Below are positions 42,296 to 50,980 of a stretch of 64,000 nucleotides of DNA, piece after piece. Position numbers and translations under genes: made by a program. The DNA is from JBAIYU01 sp036763085. Lineage in GTDB: Bacteria > Bacillota > Negativicutes > DSM-1736 > Dendrosporobacteraceae. Position 1 is the first letter of the stretch; each line of letters starts with the position of its first letter. The notes beneath the pieces were generated by a model. That model was given only the letters and a program-made list of their open reading frames with translations, was not told the DNA's origin and searched no databases. Location: NCBI RefSeq assembly GCF_036763085.1, contig NZ_JBAIYU010000017.1, forward strand, positions 186,001-250,000. Reading direction: 5' to 3'.

Positions 42296-43105
42296 ATGCT
42301 AAAGTCAAAAAAAATTGGATTTATTGGTGGCGGTGCGATAGCTGAGGCGATAATAGGTGGTATTATTAAATCGGGTTTACTTAGTGCCCAGCAAATTTAT
42401 GTAACTGATATAGTATCAGGTCGTCTTGATTATTTAAACAAGACTTATTCTGTTTTAACTGTTAGGGACTATGATAGTTTAATAAATGAGGTAGACATTC
42501 TTTTTCTGACAGTCAAACCCCAAGTGATTAATGCAGTTATTGACCAGCTAAGTGGACGTATATCTTCTAAAATCATTATTGTATCGGTTGTAGCAGGTTT
42601 GACTTTGCAAAAAATTCAAGAAAGTTTTTCAAAGAATGCTATAATTAGAGTTATGCCAAACACACCAGTTGCAGTTGGTGCTGGTATATCAGCCATAGCA
42701 CTCGGGAAATTTGCAACTGATTACGATAGTGAAATTGTTTCAAAAATCTTCTCGTCAGTTGGTAATGTCGTAACTGTTGCGGAGGAAATGATGGATGGCG
42801 TTACTGGTTTGTCGGGTAGCGGACCGGGATATGCCTTTGTTATAATAGATGCTTTGGCTGATGCGGGGGTTAGAGTTGGACTACCTCGTCAGACAGCTTT
42901 GGTTTTAGCAGCTCAGACGCTATTAGGTGCAGCTAAGATGGTTCTTGAAACAGGAGAGCATCCAGCAAAATTAAGGGACATGGTTACATCTCCTGGCGGA
43001 ACGACTATTACAGGCATACACGTGCTTGAACAAAAAGGATTGCGAAATGCTTTGATCGATGCAGTGGTGGCAGCGACAAACCGCTCACAAGAGATGGGGA
43101 AATAA
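42296..43105 (+). CDS. proC: Pyrroline-5-carboxylate reductase
   Basis: Last step of proline synthesis, NAD(P)H-dependent. The 269-residue product has GFIGGGAIAEAIIGGII, FLTVKPQVI, RVMPNTPVAVGAG, and the C-terminal GLSGSGPGYAFVIIDALADA and HPAKLRDMVTSPGGTT. It occupies the position where ylmG (YggT family) usually lies between sepF and ylmH; proC at this spot is also seen in other clostridial-type genomes as far as I recall. CAGGAGG before ATG; ylmH starts one base after the stop. Confidence 0.96.
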   Translation: MLKSKKIGFIGGGAIAEAIIGGIIKSGLLSAQQIYVTDIVSGRLDYLNKTYSVLTVRDYDSLINEVDILFLTVKPQVINAVIDQLSGRISSKIIIVSVVAGLTLQKIQESFSKNAIIRVMPNTPVAVGAGISAIALGKFATDYDSEIVSKIFSSVGNVVTVAEEMMDGVTGLSGSGPGYAFVIIDALADAGVRVGLPRQTALVLAAQTLLGAAKMVLETGEHPAKLRDMVTSPGGTTITGIHVLEQKGLRNALIDAVVAATNRSQEMGK

Positions 43106-43106
43106 A

Positions 43107-43892
43107 ATGAGTGATCGGGAAAAGATACTGAGATATTATCGGACAAGTGGTGAAGATCAGCTAGCAGTCAAACTTTTGGATGCAGCTGACGCTGTATTAC
43201 GTAATCGTAAGTATAAGGTGGTTGAATTTTTAGATCCATTTGGTTACACAATTGCCGAAACTATTATTGCTCATTATGACCGGCTGCAGTTGATAACTAA
43301 TGGCGGATACCTAGGAGCAGAAAGGCAAAAGGCAGCTTTTGTACACAAAGATTTTTTAGGCAAAGAAGAATTTATGATCAGCGCTTTGCTTGTTTCATGG
43401 GATTCGCGCTATTACCATATCTCGCATCGCGATATTCTTGGCGCCTTTATGGGACTTGGTATTAAGCGTGAAACTATCGGAGACATAATAATGCTAGGTG
43501 ATAGTAGTCAAATTGTCGTAGATAGTTCTATGGCTTCCTATATAATGCAAAACCTTACGAGTGTAGGAAGCGCAACTGTAACGATAAAAGAAATTTCACT
43601 TGACGAGATAAGACCGCGAGAAGAAAAAATAAAAGAGATCAGAACAACTGTTGCATCATTAAGAGTTGACGTTATTGCTGCAGCTGGATTTGGTGTTTCA
43701 CGCAGTAAAATGGCTGATGAAATTGTAGCTGACAAAGTTAAGATTAACTGGCAGCAAGCTAAGAGTAGTTCTCATCTTATTAAGGAAGGCGATGTTATTT
43801 CGATGCGTGGACGCGGTCGAATCGAAGTTTCTGAAATTTTTGGACAGACCAAAAAGGGTAGGATCAGTATTTTACTTAAACGTGTTATATAA
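43107..43892 (+). CDS. ylmH: S4-domain RNA-binding protein YlmH
   Basis: S4 RNA-binding protein of the division cluster; in Bacillus YlmH has been connected with rescue of stalled ribosomes by tail addition. The 261-residue product has a YlmH N-terminal domain (RYYRTSGEDQLAVKLLDAAD, LITNGGYLGAERQKAAF, HRDILGAFMGLGIKRETIGD) and a C-terminal S4 motif (LRVDVIAAAGFGVSRSKMAD, KINWQQAKSSSHLIKEGDVI). Start ATG 43107; an upstream in-frame ATG at 43059 lies within proC. The window also carries rqcH, another tailing factor. Confidence 0.93.
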   Translation: MSDREKILRYYRTSGEDQLAVKLLDAADAVLRNRKYKVVEFLDPFGYTIAETIIAHYDRLQLITNGGYLGAERQKAAFVHKDFLGKEEFMISALLVSWDSRYYHISHRDILGAFMGLGIKRETIGDIIMLGDSSQIVVDSSMASYIMQNLTSVGSATVTIKEISLDEIRPREEKIKEIRTTVASLRVDVIAAAGFGVSRSKMADEIVADKVKINWQQAKSSSHLIKEGDVISMRGRGRIEVSEIFGQTKKGRISILLKRVI

Positions 43893-43915
43893 TTTAAAAT
43901 GTGGGGGTGCTGTAA

Positions 43916-44368
43916 TTGCTTACACCGTTAGATATCCATAATAAAGAGTTTAAGCGAGGTTTCCGTGGGTATAATGAAGATGAAGTAGACGAATTTCTTG
44001 ATAGAGTCGTGAAAGATTATGAGCAGCTTTATCGAGAAAACCTGGACTTAAAAGAAACAATCGATCGTATTAATAGTAAGTTAGAGCATTATCAGCACAT
44101 GGAAAATACTCTTCACAATACTTTAGTGATAGCACAAGAAACTGCAGAAGAGGTTAAACTTAACGCTAAAAAAGAAACTGAGTTAATTGTTAAAGAGGCT
44201 GAGGTCAGGGCTCAGAGAATTGTCGACGAAGCTATGTCTAAAGTTCGCAAGATGACGGCTGAATATGAAGAGCTTCAAAAGCAAGCTCAAATTTATCGTA
44301 CAAGGATGAGAACGTTAGTTCAAGCTCAGTTGGAAATGTTAAAATCCTCTGATGAGGACGAGCAGTAA
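43916..44368 (+). CDS. divIVA: Cell division initiation protein DivIVA
   Basis: Coiled-coil protein that binds curved membrane at poles and septa. The 150-residue product has the conserved membrane-binding start LTPLDIHNKEFKRGFRGYNE, DEVDEFLDRVVKDYEQL, and long heptad coiled coils to the end (ENTLHNTLVIAQETAEEVKL). TTG start behind GGGGGTGC. It sits 23 bp after ylmH and just before yggU and ileS, as in many Firmicutes. Confidence 0.95.
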   Translation: MLTPLDIHNKEFKRGFRGYNEDEVDEFLDRVVKDYEQLYRENLDLKETIDRINSKLEHYQHMENTLHNTLVIAQETAEEVKLNAKKETELIVKEAEVRAQRIVDEAMSKVRKMTAEYEELQKQAQIYRTRMRTLVQAQLEMLKSSDEDEQ

Positions 44369-44370
44369 TA

Positions 44371-44673
44371 TTGGAGACAACAGGGTTAGATATTAAGTCG
44401 CTGCCAGATGGAGTATCTTTGAAAGTGAGGGTTCAGCCTAGGGCAAGTCGTAATATGATTGCCGGGTTATTTGGTGACTGCCTTAAGATTCACTTATCGA
44501 CTCCGCCTGTCGATGGAGCGGCAAATCAAGCATGTATTGAATTTATCGCTGCTGTATTTGATGTTCCGAGAAGTCGGGTTACTATCAGTTCTGGACATAA
44601 AAATCGGATTAAGAATATAAAAATTATGGGAATTGATAAAGCGTCATTAATAGACAAACTTGAAACTTTATAG
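44371..44673 (+). CDS. yggU: DUF167 protein YggU
   Basis: 100-residue alpha/beta protein of the widespread YggU/DUF167 family; function unknown. Seen: VSLKVRVQPRASRNMIAGLF, LKIHLSTPPVDGAANQACIE, VFDVPRSRVTISSGHKNRIK. It starts with TTG two bases after the divIVA stop, so translation is likely coupled. The Ile T-box leader follows. Confidence 0.92.
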   Translation: METTGLDIKSLPDGVSLKVRVQPRASRNMIAGLFGDCLKIHLSTPPVDGAANQACIEFIAAVFDVPRSRVTISSGHKNRIKNIKIMGIDKASLIDKLETL

Positions 44674-44739
44674 ATTATAATTTGACTTAGTTTTGTGAAT
44701 TTTGTATAATGTTCTTTAGTAAATTGAAAATATCTTAAG

Positions 44740-44970
44740 TAATGATGGAGACAGTAGTCAGGTTGTATTTGGCAGCGAGCTAGGGGGTGGTGTGAGCCTA
44801 GCGAAGTAATCCTGATGAAAATCACTCCTGAACTGCGGAGTCGAAAATGAAGTAGATTTCGCCGTACAACGAGCGTTATTCGTTGGTTGAGTGGCTAACA
44901 GTCATTAGGGTGGTACCACGGGAAATAACCTCTCGTCCCTTTGGGATAGGAGGTTTTTTATTTTTTTGGA
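44740..44970 (+). promoter_or_regulatory. T-box riboswitch of ileS (isoleucine)
   Basis: The leader contains the conserved T-box AGGGTGGTACCACGGG at 44907-44922, followed by a terminator hairpin (AACCTCTCGTCCC/GGGATAGGAGGTT, 44928-44953) and T run. Stem I is framed by GGAG (44746) and CTCC (44825); the 3' side of its internal loop reads TGAAAATCAC, giving ATC (Ile) at 44821-44823 as specifier. Uncharged tRNA-Ile pairing would favour antitermination. The specifier agrees with the downstream gene. Confidence 0.92.
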
Positions 44971-44982
44971 GGTGTATTTATT

Positions 44983-47772
44983 TTGGATTATAGTAAGACG
45001 CTAAATTTACCAAATACCGATTTTCCAATGCGCGGCAATCTTCCAGAACGCGAACCGCAAACACTGGAATATTGGCAGAATAACGAAATTTATCAAAAAC
45101 GAGTTGAACAGGCTAAAGGTAAGGAGAAGTTCATTTTACATGATGGCCCTCCTTATGCAAATGGTAATATACATATAGGGACCTCCCTAAACAAAATTTT
45201 AAAAGACATCGTAGTTAAATATAAATCTCTTTGTGGGTATGATGCACCTTATGTACCCGGCTGGGATACTCATGGTTTACCTATTGAACATGCAGCTATT
45301 AAAATTTTAGGGCTTAATAGACACGAACTCGATCCATTAGAACTGCGTCGAGAATGCAAGCAATATGCTCTAAAATGTTTAGATATGCAACGTGAAGATT
45401 TCAAGCGATTAGGAGTAAATGGAGACTGGGATAACCCGTATATCACCCTAAATCCCCAATATGAAGCAAAACAAATTGAAGTTTTCGGCGAAATGGCGAA
45501 AAAGGGTCATATTTATAAAGGGTTAAAAACAGTATATTGGTGTACATCATGCGAGACTGCTCTTGCCGAAGCGGAAATTGAGTATGCGGAGAAAAAGTCT
45601 CATGCTATCTTTGTTAAGTTTCCTTTAATTGATGATAAAGGAAACCTCCCGGTAGGTGTTAGCCAAGAAGGGGTTTTCGCAGTAATTTGGACTACTACAC
45701 CTTGGACTTTGCCAGCGAACGTAGCAATTGCCGTAAATCCTGATTTGGATTATGTATGGGTAGAGTCGAATGGTGAAGTGTATCTAATTGCCGAAGGGTT
45801 AGTGGCTTCGGTTGCTAAAGAAACAAAATTAGAGGAATATAATATTCTATCTACTGTAAAAGGTTTTGATTTAGCGGGAATGGTATTTGCACATCCTTTT
45901 ATGGATAGGGAATCAACTGTTGTATTAGCAGACTATGTTACACTAGAGCAAGGTACAGGGTGTGTTCATACTGCACCTGGACATGGACAGGAAGACTTTG
46001 AAACAGGGATGAAATATCAATTGCCGATTATTAATCCAGTTGATGGGGCAGGAAAGTTTACTAAAGACGGCGGGAAATTTCATGGATTATCAGTTCAGGA
46101 TGCTAATGTACCAATCATTAAAGAATTAGCAGAACGTACAATGCTTTTAGGAAAGAGTTCAATAAAACATCAATATGCACATTGCTGGCGTTGCAAGAGC
46201 CCGATTATTTATCGAGCCACTGAACAGTGGTTTGCATCAATAGATGGGTTTAGACAAGATGCTCTAAAAGCTATTGCAGATTCAAATTGGGTTCCTACGT
46301 GGGGTGAGGATCGCATACGGAATATGGTTGCAGATCGTCACGATTGGTGTATCTCTCGCCAAAGAGTATGGGGTGTTCCAATCCCGATCTTTTATTGTAA
46401 TAGCTGCAATGAACATATAATTGACGATGTTACCATTGGAGCTGTAACGAAGCTATTTGCTGAGTATGGGTCAGATTCATGGTGGGCTAAAAGTGCGAAT
46501 GAGATTCTTCCAGAAGGCTTTGACTGTCCTCATTGCGGACATAAAGAGTTTCGAAAAGAAACTGATATTATGGATGTATGGTTTGACAGCGGATCCAGCC
46601 ATGCTTCAGTTCTTGAGCAGCGTAAAGAACTGCAATGGCCTGCAGATTTATATTTAGAGGGAAGCGATCAGCATAGAGGCTGGTTCCAATCTTCTCTTTT
46701 AACATCGGTTGCAACTCGCGGCAGGGCCCCTTATAAAACAGTATTAACTCATGGTTTTGTCGTTGATGGAGAAGGACGCAAAATGTCCAAATCTATTGGT
46801 AATGTAATATATCCGCAAGATGTTATTAAGAAATACGGTGCCGATATTCTAAGATTATGGGTTGCGTCAGCAGACTATCAGGCAGACATTCGTATATCAA
46901 ATGATATATTAAAGCAGCTATCAGAGGTATACAGAAAGATTCGGAATACATTCCGTTATATTTTAGGAAATATCCACGACTATAACCCGGATACTGACAG
47001 GGTTGAATATTCTAAGCTACTAGAGATTGACAGATGGGCGTTGCTCCGCTTGGAACAAGTTAGAGAACGTGTATCTAAAGCTTATGAAAACTATGAATTT
47101 CATTTGCTTTATCATACCATCCATAATTTCTGCGCAATTGATTTAAGCTCCATCTATCTTGATATATTAAAAGACAGACTTTACACGTCTCTGCCAGAGT
47201 CTGTAGAACGTCGTGCTGCTCAAACTGTTATGTATGAAATACTTACGACTTTAGTTGCTATGGTGTCTCCTGTTTTAACTTTTTCTGCAGAAGAGGTTTG
47301 GCAGTATATGCCAAAGAGAGCAGGAATGCCGGAAAGTGTTCAACTAACGGAATGGCCTGCAGCTCACAAAGAATATCTTGATGCTGATCTTGAAGCAAAA
47401 TGGGATAAAATACTAGCTGTTCGAAGTGAAATTACAAAGGCTTTAGAAACTGCAAGACGTGATAAAGTAATTGGACATTCATTAGATGCGGCTGTTGAGC
47501 TTTATGCTGACCCAACTGAGTATGCACTCCTCAATAGTATTAAACAAGATTTAGCTACAATTCTAATAGTATCGAATGTAAATTTACATGAGGGAATGAG
47601 TATAGCTCCTCAAGGGGCTTATAAAGCTGATGAAATTAATTTGATGGTAGCGGTTTCACCTGCAACTGGTGTAAAATGTGAACGCTGCTGGATTTACAGC
47701 AATACTGTAGGCGAAAACAGTGAACATGATAAATTGTGTTCTCGTTGTGCTGATGTTGTAATAAAGTTATAA
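44983..47772 (+). CDS. ileS: Isoleucine--tRNA ligase
   Basis: Class I synthetase that charges tRNA-Ile and edits valine. The 929-residue product has HIGH as PPYANGNIHIGT, the CP1 editing domain with TTTPWTLPANVAIA, EGSDQHRGWFQSS, KMSKS in GEGRKMSKSIGN, and the C-terminal zinc site CERCWIYSNT...CSRC. This is the bacterial-type IleRS1 (with C-terminal Zn). TTG start with GGAGGTG upstream. Expression is under the T-box at 44740. Confidence 0.97.
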   Translation: MDYSKTLNLPNTDFPMRGNLPEREPQTLEYWQNNEIYQKRVEQAKGKEKFILHDGPPYANGNIHIGTSLNKILKDIVVKYKSLCGYDAPYVPGWDTHGLPIEHAAIKILGLNRHELDPLELRRECKQYALKCLDMQREDFKRLGVNGDWDNPYITLNPQYEAKQIEVFGEMAKKGHIYKGLKTVYWCTSCETALAEAEIEYAEKKSHAIFVKFPLIDDKGNLPVGVSQEGVFAVIWTTTPWTLPANVAIAVNPDLDYVWVESNGEVYLIAEGLVASVAKETKLEEYNILSTVKGFDLAGMVFAHPFMDRESTVVLADYVTLEQGTGCVHTAPGHGQEDFETGMKYQLPIINPVDGAGKFTKDGGKFHGLSVQDANVPIIKELAERTMLLGKSSIKHQYAHCWRCKSPIIYRATEQWFASIDGFRQDALKAIADSNWVPTWGEDRIRNMVADRHDWCISRQRVWGVPIPIFYCNSCNEHIIDDVTIGAVTKLFAEYGSDSWWAKSANEILPEGFDCPHCGHKEFRKETDIMDVWFDSGSSHASVLEQRKELQWPADLYLEGSDQHRGWFQSSLLTSVATRGRAPYKTVLTHGFVVDGEGRKMSKSIGNVIYPQDVIKKYGADILRLWVASADYQADIRISNDILKQLSEVYRKIRNTFRYILGNIHDYNPDTDRVEYSKLLEIDRWALLRLEQVRERVSKAYENYEFHLLYHTIHNFCAIDLSSIYLDILKDRLYTSLPESVERRAAQTVMYEILTTLVAMVSPVLTFSAEEVWQYMPKRAGMPESVQLTEWPAAHKEYLDADLEAKWDKILAVRSEITKALETARRDKVIGHSLDAAVELYADPTEYALLNSIKQDLATILIVSNVNLHEGMSIAPQGAYKADEINLMVAVSPATGVKCERCWIYSNTVGENSEHDKLCSRCADVVIKL

Positions 47773-47776
47773 CTTT

Positions 47777-47808
47777 AAAAACCGGGGATATTCCCCCGGT
47801 TTTTTTTA
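47777..47808 (+). terminator. Terminator after ileS
   Basis: Stem AAAACCGGGG/CCCCGGTTTT with a short loop and T run. Confidence 0.87.
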
Positions 47809-47844
47809 TTTTAAGTGGAGATAATAGCAAATGGAGGAATGTCC

Positions 47845-48141
47845 ATGGAAAAAGAATCAAAAAACGATTTTACTGCAACAAATATTAAACGATTGGCGAA
47901 TCAACTAGAAGCTATGCGTATAGCTGAATACGTTGAACTATCACAGCGTCCGGCAAGACTAATATTTATGAACTTCGTAGCAGGACTTGCTCGTGGCCTA
48001 GGTATTGCTGTTGGTGCTACATTAATTTTTGCATTAATGGTTGAATTTTTACGCAGATTAATAATGCTGCATATTCCCGGTATTGGTAGTTTCATTGCCG
48101 AGATAGTTCAAATTGTTGAGATGAAAAATGGCAAGTTTTAG
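47845..48141 (+). CDS. DUF5665 membrane protein
   Basis: 98 residues: a charged N-terminal part (TNIKRLANQLEAMRIAEYVE), one long hydrophobic stretch with Gly (FVAGLARGLGIAVGATLIFA), then a second amphipathic/hydrophobic region (LRRLIMLHIPGIGSFIAEIV). This is the DUF5665 pattern known from Firmicutes; function unknown. ATG at 47845 is preferred because GGAGG lies seven bases upstream; an ATG at 47839 is too close. Confidence 0.8.
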   Translation: MEKESKNDFTATNIKRLANQLEAMRIAEYVELSQRPARLIFMNFVAGLARGLGIAVGATLIFALMVEFLRRLIMLHIPGIGSFIAEIVQIVEMKNGKF

Positions 48142-48182
48142 GCTGTTATAGCCTGTAAAAAATCAATAAAGGAGCTGTTTTT

Positions 48183-48710
48183 ATGACAAAAGATATTTTT
48201 GATTGTATGCGAGAAAGTCATTCTACACGAATTTTTAAACAGGAAGAAATAGCCGAACCAACATTAACAAGAATTCTAGAAGCTGGCTGCTGGGCCCCTA
48301 GTGCGGGAAATTTACAGCCTTGGTATTTTTATGTAGTTAAAAATCAACAAGTAAAGAGCAAAATAACTGAAGCTTGTTTTGATCAGCATCAAATAACTGA
48401 GGCGCCGATAAGTATTGTCATTATGGCTGATCCTTCTCGCTCAAATGATCAATATGGAGAAAGAGGTGCGCAACTGTACTGTCTGCAAGACACAGCTGCT
48501 GCAGCCGAAAATATGATATTAGCAGCAGATGCTCTAGGGATAGGCAGCTGCTGGGTTGGAGCATTTGATGAAAGAAGAGTTCAGCAGGCAGTTGAAGCTC
48601 CTCCTAGATTGAGAGCAGTAGCCATAATATGTTTAGGATATAGTAATGAGCAAAATGCTAGATCAAAAGAGCGATATAGAGTAGCTGATGTAGCAAAGAT
48701 TATACACTAG
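48183..48710 (+). CDS. Nitroreductase-family FMN protein
   Basis: FMN-dependent oxidoreductase of unknown substrate. The 175-residue product has the N-terminal flavin motif ESHSTRIFK, ILEAGCWAPSAGNLQPWYFY, the DTAAAAENMILAADALGIGS helix, CWVGAF and VAIICLGY. Small size suggests the minimal nitroreductase fold. The yteA-like gene starts about 10 bp after the stop, so they share a message. Confidence 0.9.
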   Translation: MTKDIFDCMRESHSTRIFKQEEIAEPTLTRILEAGCWAPSAGNLQPWYFYVVKNQQVKSKITEACFDQHQITEAPISIVIMADPSRSNDQYGERGAQLYCLQDTAAAAENMILAADALGIGSCWVGAFDERRVQQAVEAPPRLRAVAIICLGYSNEQNARSKERYRVADVAKIIH

Positions 48711-48721
48711 GAGTGGCAAAT

Positions 48722-49378
48722 TTGAATTCAAAACAGTTAGAGCAATTTAAAAATGATCTGGAACAAGAGAAAAAACGACTGATTTCTCAAATATCTCGTC
48801 TAGAGGAGACTGGAATTGGAGATAGCATGTCTGATTCGCTTGGAGAGTTATCCGTCTATGATAATCACCCGGCAGATATCGGGGACGAACTTTTTGAACG
48901 TAGTAAAGATACTGCACTTAGAGATAACGAACATATTATACTTGAAAACGTTGAAAGAGCGCTTGAAAAAATTGATGATGAAAGCTACGGCCATTGCGAT
49001 AAATGTGGAAAAGAGATTTCCGTTGAGAGGTTAGAGGCAATACCTTGGGCTAATACATGCATGAGTTGTCAACAGGATATGGAAAGAGCAGATACAACAC
49101 CCAGACCAATTGAAGAAGTAGTTCTCGAGCCAGCATTTCATCGTACTTTTTTGGATAGCTCTAGATCTGATTTTGTAGGTTTTGATGGCGAAGATTCGCT
49201 ACAAGCTGTATTGCGTTATGGGAGCTCGGATTCACCTCAGGATATTCCGGGGTCATATAATTATAAGGCGCTATTTCCAAATAGTAATGAGCATGCTGGC
49301 ATTGTTGATTGGACAGATGCAATACCTGCTGAATCAGGTCATCAAAGTACTAAAAAGTCAAAAAAAGCCGAGCGCTAG
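48722..49378 (+). CDS. yteA: TraR/DksA-type zinc finger protein, YteA-like
   Basis: 218 residues. N-terminal coiled coil (LEQFKNDLEQEKKRLISQIS), DNHPADIGDELFERSKDTAL, then a DksA-type zinc finger GHCDKCGKEISVERLEAIPW followed by CMSC. The C-terminal 90 residues (FLDSSRSDFVGFDGEDSLQA, the YGSSDSPQDIPG segment) are the YteA-specific part. In Bacillus yteA belongs to sporulation genes; its role is unclear. TTG at 48722 is best placed after AGGAGTGG; a GTG at 48713 overlaps that site. The terminator covers its last codons. Confidence 0.88.
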   Translation: MNSKQLEQFKNDLEQEKKRLISQISRLEETGIGDSMSDSLGELSVYDNHPADIGDELFERSKDTALRDNEHIILENVERALEKIDDESYGHCDKCGKEISVERLEAIPWANTCMSCQQDMERADTTPRPIEEVVLEPAFHRTFLDSSRSDFVGFDGEDSLQAVLRYGSSDSPQDIPGSYNYKALFPNSNEHAGIVDWTDAIPAESGHQSTKKSKKAER

Positions 49379-49396
49379 GCGGCTCGGTTTTTTTTT
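49362..49396 (+). terminator. Terminator overlapping the yteA stop
   Basis: Stem AGCCGAGC/GGCTCGGT around a 7-9 nt loop and nine T. Confidence 0.8.
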
Positions 49397-49476
49397 GCAG
49401 CAGGTATTCCTTTTAGAATACAACAAAATACAATACAACAGATATTTCAATAGGGTTTCGTTTAGGAGGTGGCTTA

Positions 49477-50181
49477 ATGAATCATTCGGAGGCCAAGAGC
49501 ACTCTTCTTTTAAAGATTGGGGTGTTGGTTTTGATTATAGCCGCCTATATGTTCCTGCCAGGAATAGAAGAGTTTGTTGTAACCGGAATTGGTTTTTTGA
49601 AAAGTCGCGATTTTTATGGTCTAAGACTTTTTGTTCTTTCTTATGGAATTTGGGCACCCGTGACTAGTATTGTTTTAATGGCAATACAGTCACTAGTGCC
49701 ATTTGTGCCAGGCGTAGTTATTACAATAGCTAATGCTTGGATATTTGGCTGGCAGTATGGAGCTATATATTCATGGATAGGCGCGCTTATTGGTGCTGTA
49801 TTAGACTTTGGCATAGCACGGTGGTATGGAAGGCCGGTTGTTGAAAACATAATTAATAATAAGTATCTACAAATTGTTGATAAATATCTTACAAGACATG
49901 GTATCTTAGCTGTATTAATTACAAGGATAATACCAATTCTGCCGTTTAAGGTAATAAGTTACAGTGCGGGTCTAACTCTTATTCCAAGTCGCCAATTTAT
50001 TATCGCTACAGGAATAGGGCAAATGCCTGGTATTATTCTTTATTCTATTATTGGCCAAAATTTGAATCATAGCCTTGATACAGCGCTACTTATAACCATA
50101 TTATTAATTTTTGTGGCAATATTGGTTTATCATAATCGAGTATCTATAGAAAGATATTTTTTGGGAAATAGTAAGCCATAG
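49477..50181 (+). CDS. TVP38/TMEM64 (VTT domain) membrane protein
   Basis: 234-residue polytopic protein of the DedA/VTT superfamily, some of whose members scramble or flip lipids. Seen: IQSLVPFVPGVVITIANAWI, FGWQYGAIYSWIGALIGAVL with the conserved G-x-x-x-G, FGIARWYGR, and ITRIIPILPFKVISYSAGL. ATG with TTTAGGAGG upstream. No operon partner is evident; the ferredoxin gene is 77 bp further. Confidence 0.87.
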   Translation: MNHSEAKSTLLLKIGVLVLIIAAYMFLPGIEEFVVTGIGFLKSRDFYGLRLFVLSYGIWAPVTSIVLMAIQSLVPFVPGVVITIANAWIFGWQYGAIYSWIGALIGAVLDFGIARWYGRPVVENIINNKYLQIVDKYLTRHGILAVLITRIIPILPFKVISYSAGLTLIPSRQFIIATGIGQMPGIILYSIIGQNLNHSLDTALLITILLIFVAILVYHNRVSIERYFLGNSKP

Positions 50182-50258
50182 AAAATCGTTAATAGTGATT
50201 TTCCTCACAGTGCTATATAGGACAGTAATTTATAATAAAGATAAAGGAGTGTGATAGT

Positions 50259-50426
50259 ATGTATGTAATTAATAGTGAATGTATTAAGTGTGGTGCGTGT
50301 GCTTCAGTATGCCCGGTGGGCGCAATTTCCGAAGGAGATACTCAGTATGTAATTGATGAGCAATGTATTGATTGTGGTTCATGTGCTGCAGTATGTCCTG
50401 TTGGTGCTATTAGCCCAGGCGAATAA
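50259..50426 (+). CDS. 2[4Fe-4S] ferredoxin
   Basis: 55-residue low-potential electron carrier of the clostridial type. Two CxxCxxCxxxCP motifs are complete: CIKCGACASVCP and CIDCGSCAAVCP, arranged as an internal duplication (VINSE / VIDEQ). ATG at 50259 with AAAGGAG upstream and TATAAT at 50231. A GC-rich hairpin (GCCCGG/CCGGGC, 50434-50450) follows. An overlapping frame from 50353 reads into the next gene and is not coding there. Confidence 0.95.
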   Translation: MYVINSECIKCGACASVCPVGAISEGDTQYVIDEQCIDCGSCAAVCPVGAISPGE

Positions 50427-50490
50427 GGAGTTGGCCCGGTGCTGCCGGGCTAATGTCTTATCTAGAACCGTATTTTATTTGGAGGCCTCT

Positions 50491-50874
50491 ATGAATAACA
50501 TTGATCCGATGGAATTAAGGAAAGCTTTTAAAGAACAATTTGGATTTTATCCTCCTTGCAATGTTGGTGCAGCTGAGTTGGGGGAGGATATGGAAAGGAT
50601 TATTGGTGAATATCATCATCTAATTTGGGGAGAAGGTGCAATACCGCTAAAGTATCGCTATCTAATTGCCTTAGCTACGGCCGTTTATAGTGAAGATGAT
50701 ACAAGAGCTAAATTAGAATTGATCAAGGCTGTCAAGTCTGGAGCTACTAGAGAAGAGATCGTCGAGGTACTCAGACAACAAGTGTGGATGCGTGGTGCAC
50801 CGCTAATAGTTAAAATTATACCGCTCCTAAAGTTTTTGGAGCGGATTGATAACGTAATAGAAAAAGAAGCGTAG
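50491..50874 (+). CDS. Carboxymuconolactone decarboxylase/AhpD-like protein without the Cys pair
   Basis: 127-residue all-helical protein of the CMD/AhpD fold: FKEQFGFYPPCNVG, LIWGEGAIPLKYRYLIALAT, AVKSGATREEIVEVLRQQVW. AhpD-type members carry CxxC (E-x-x-x-C-x-x-C-x-x-x-H) in the helix after L-I-A-L-A; here that helix reads AVYSEDDTRAK, so peroxidase-type chemistry is unlikely. Function unknown. ATG at 50491 follows GGAGG. Confidence 0.75.
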   Translation: MNNIDPMELRKAFKEQFGFYPPCNVGAAELGEDMERIIGEYHHLIWGEGAIPLKYRYLIALATAVYSEDDTRAKLELIKAVKSGATREEIVEVLRQQVWMRGAPLIVKIIPLLKFLERIDNVIEKEA

Positions 50875-50906
50875 TGAATATTGCTGCGCTTCTTTACGTT
50901 TTAGCA
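50863..50906 (+). terminator. Terminator after the AhpD-like gene
   Basis: Stem AAAGAAGCGTAG/CTGCGCTTCTTT (with a G-T pair), 8-10 nt loop, moderately T-rich tail. Confidence 0.65.
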
Positions 50907-50980
50907 TTTTTTAGGTATTATATATATTAATAATTATATCTACCTGGAAGTTTACCAAGATTGAATAGGGGAGAATTTTA

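Noticed and set aside
50353..50490. Apparent long N-terminal extension of the AhpD-like protein
   Set aside because: It is an out-of-frame reading of the ferredoxin gene; the good ribosome site is directly before 50491.
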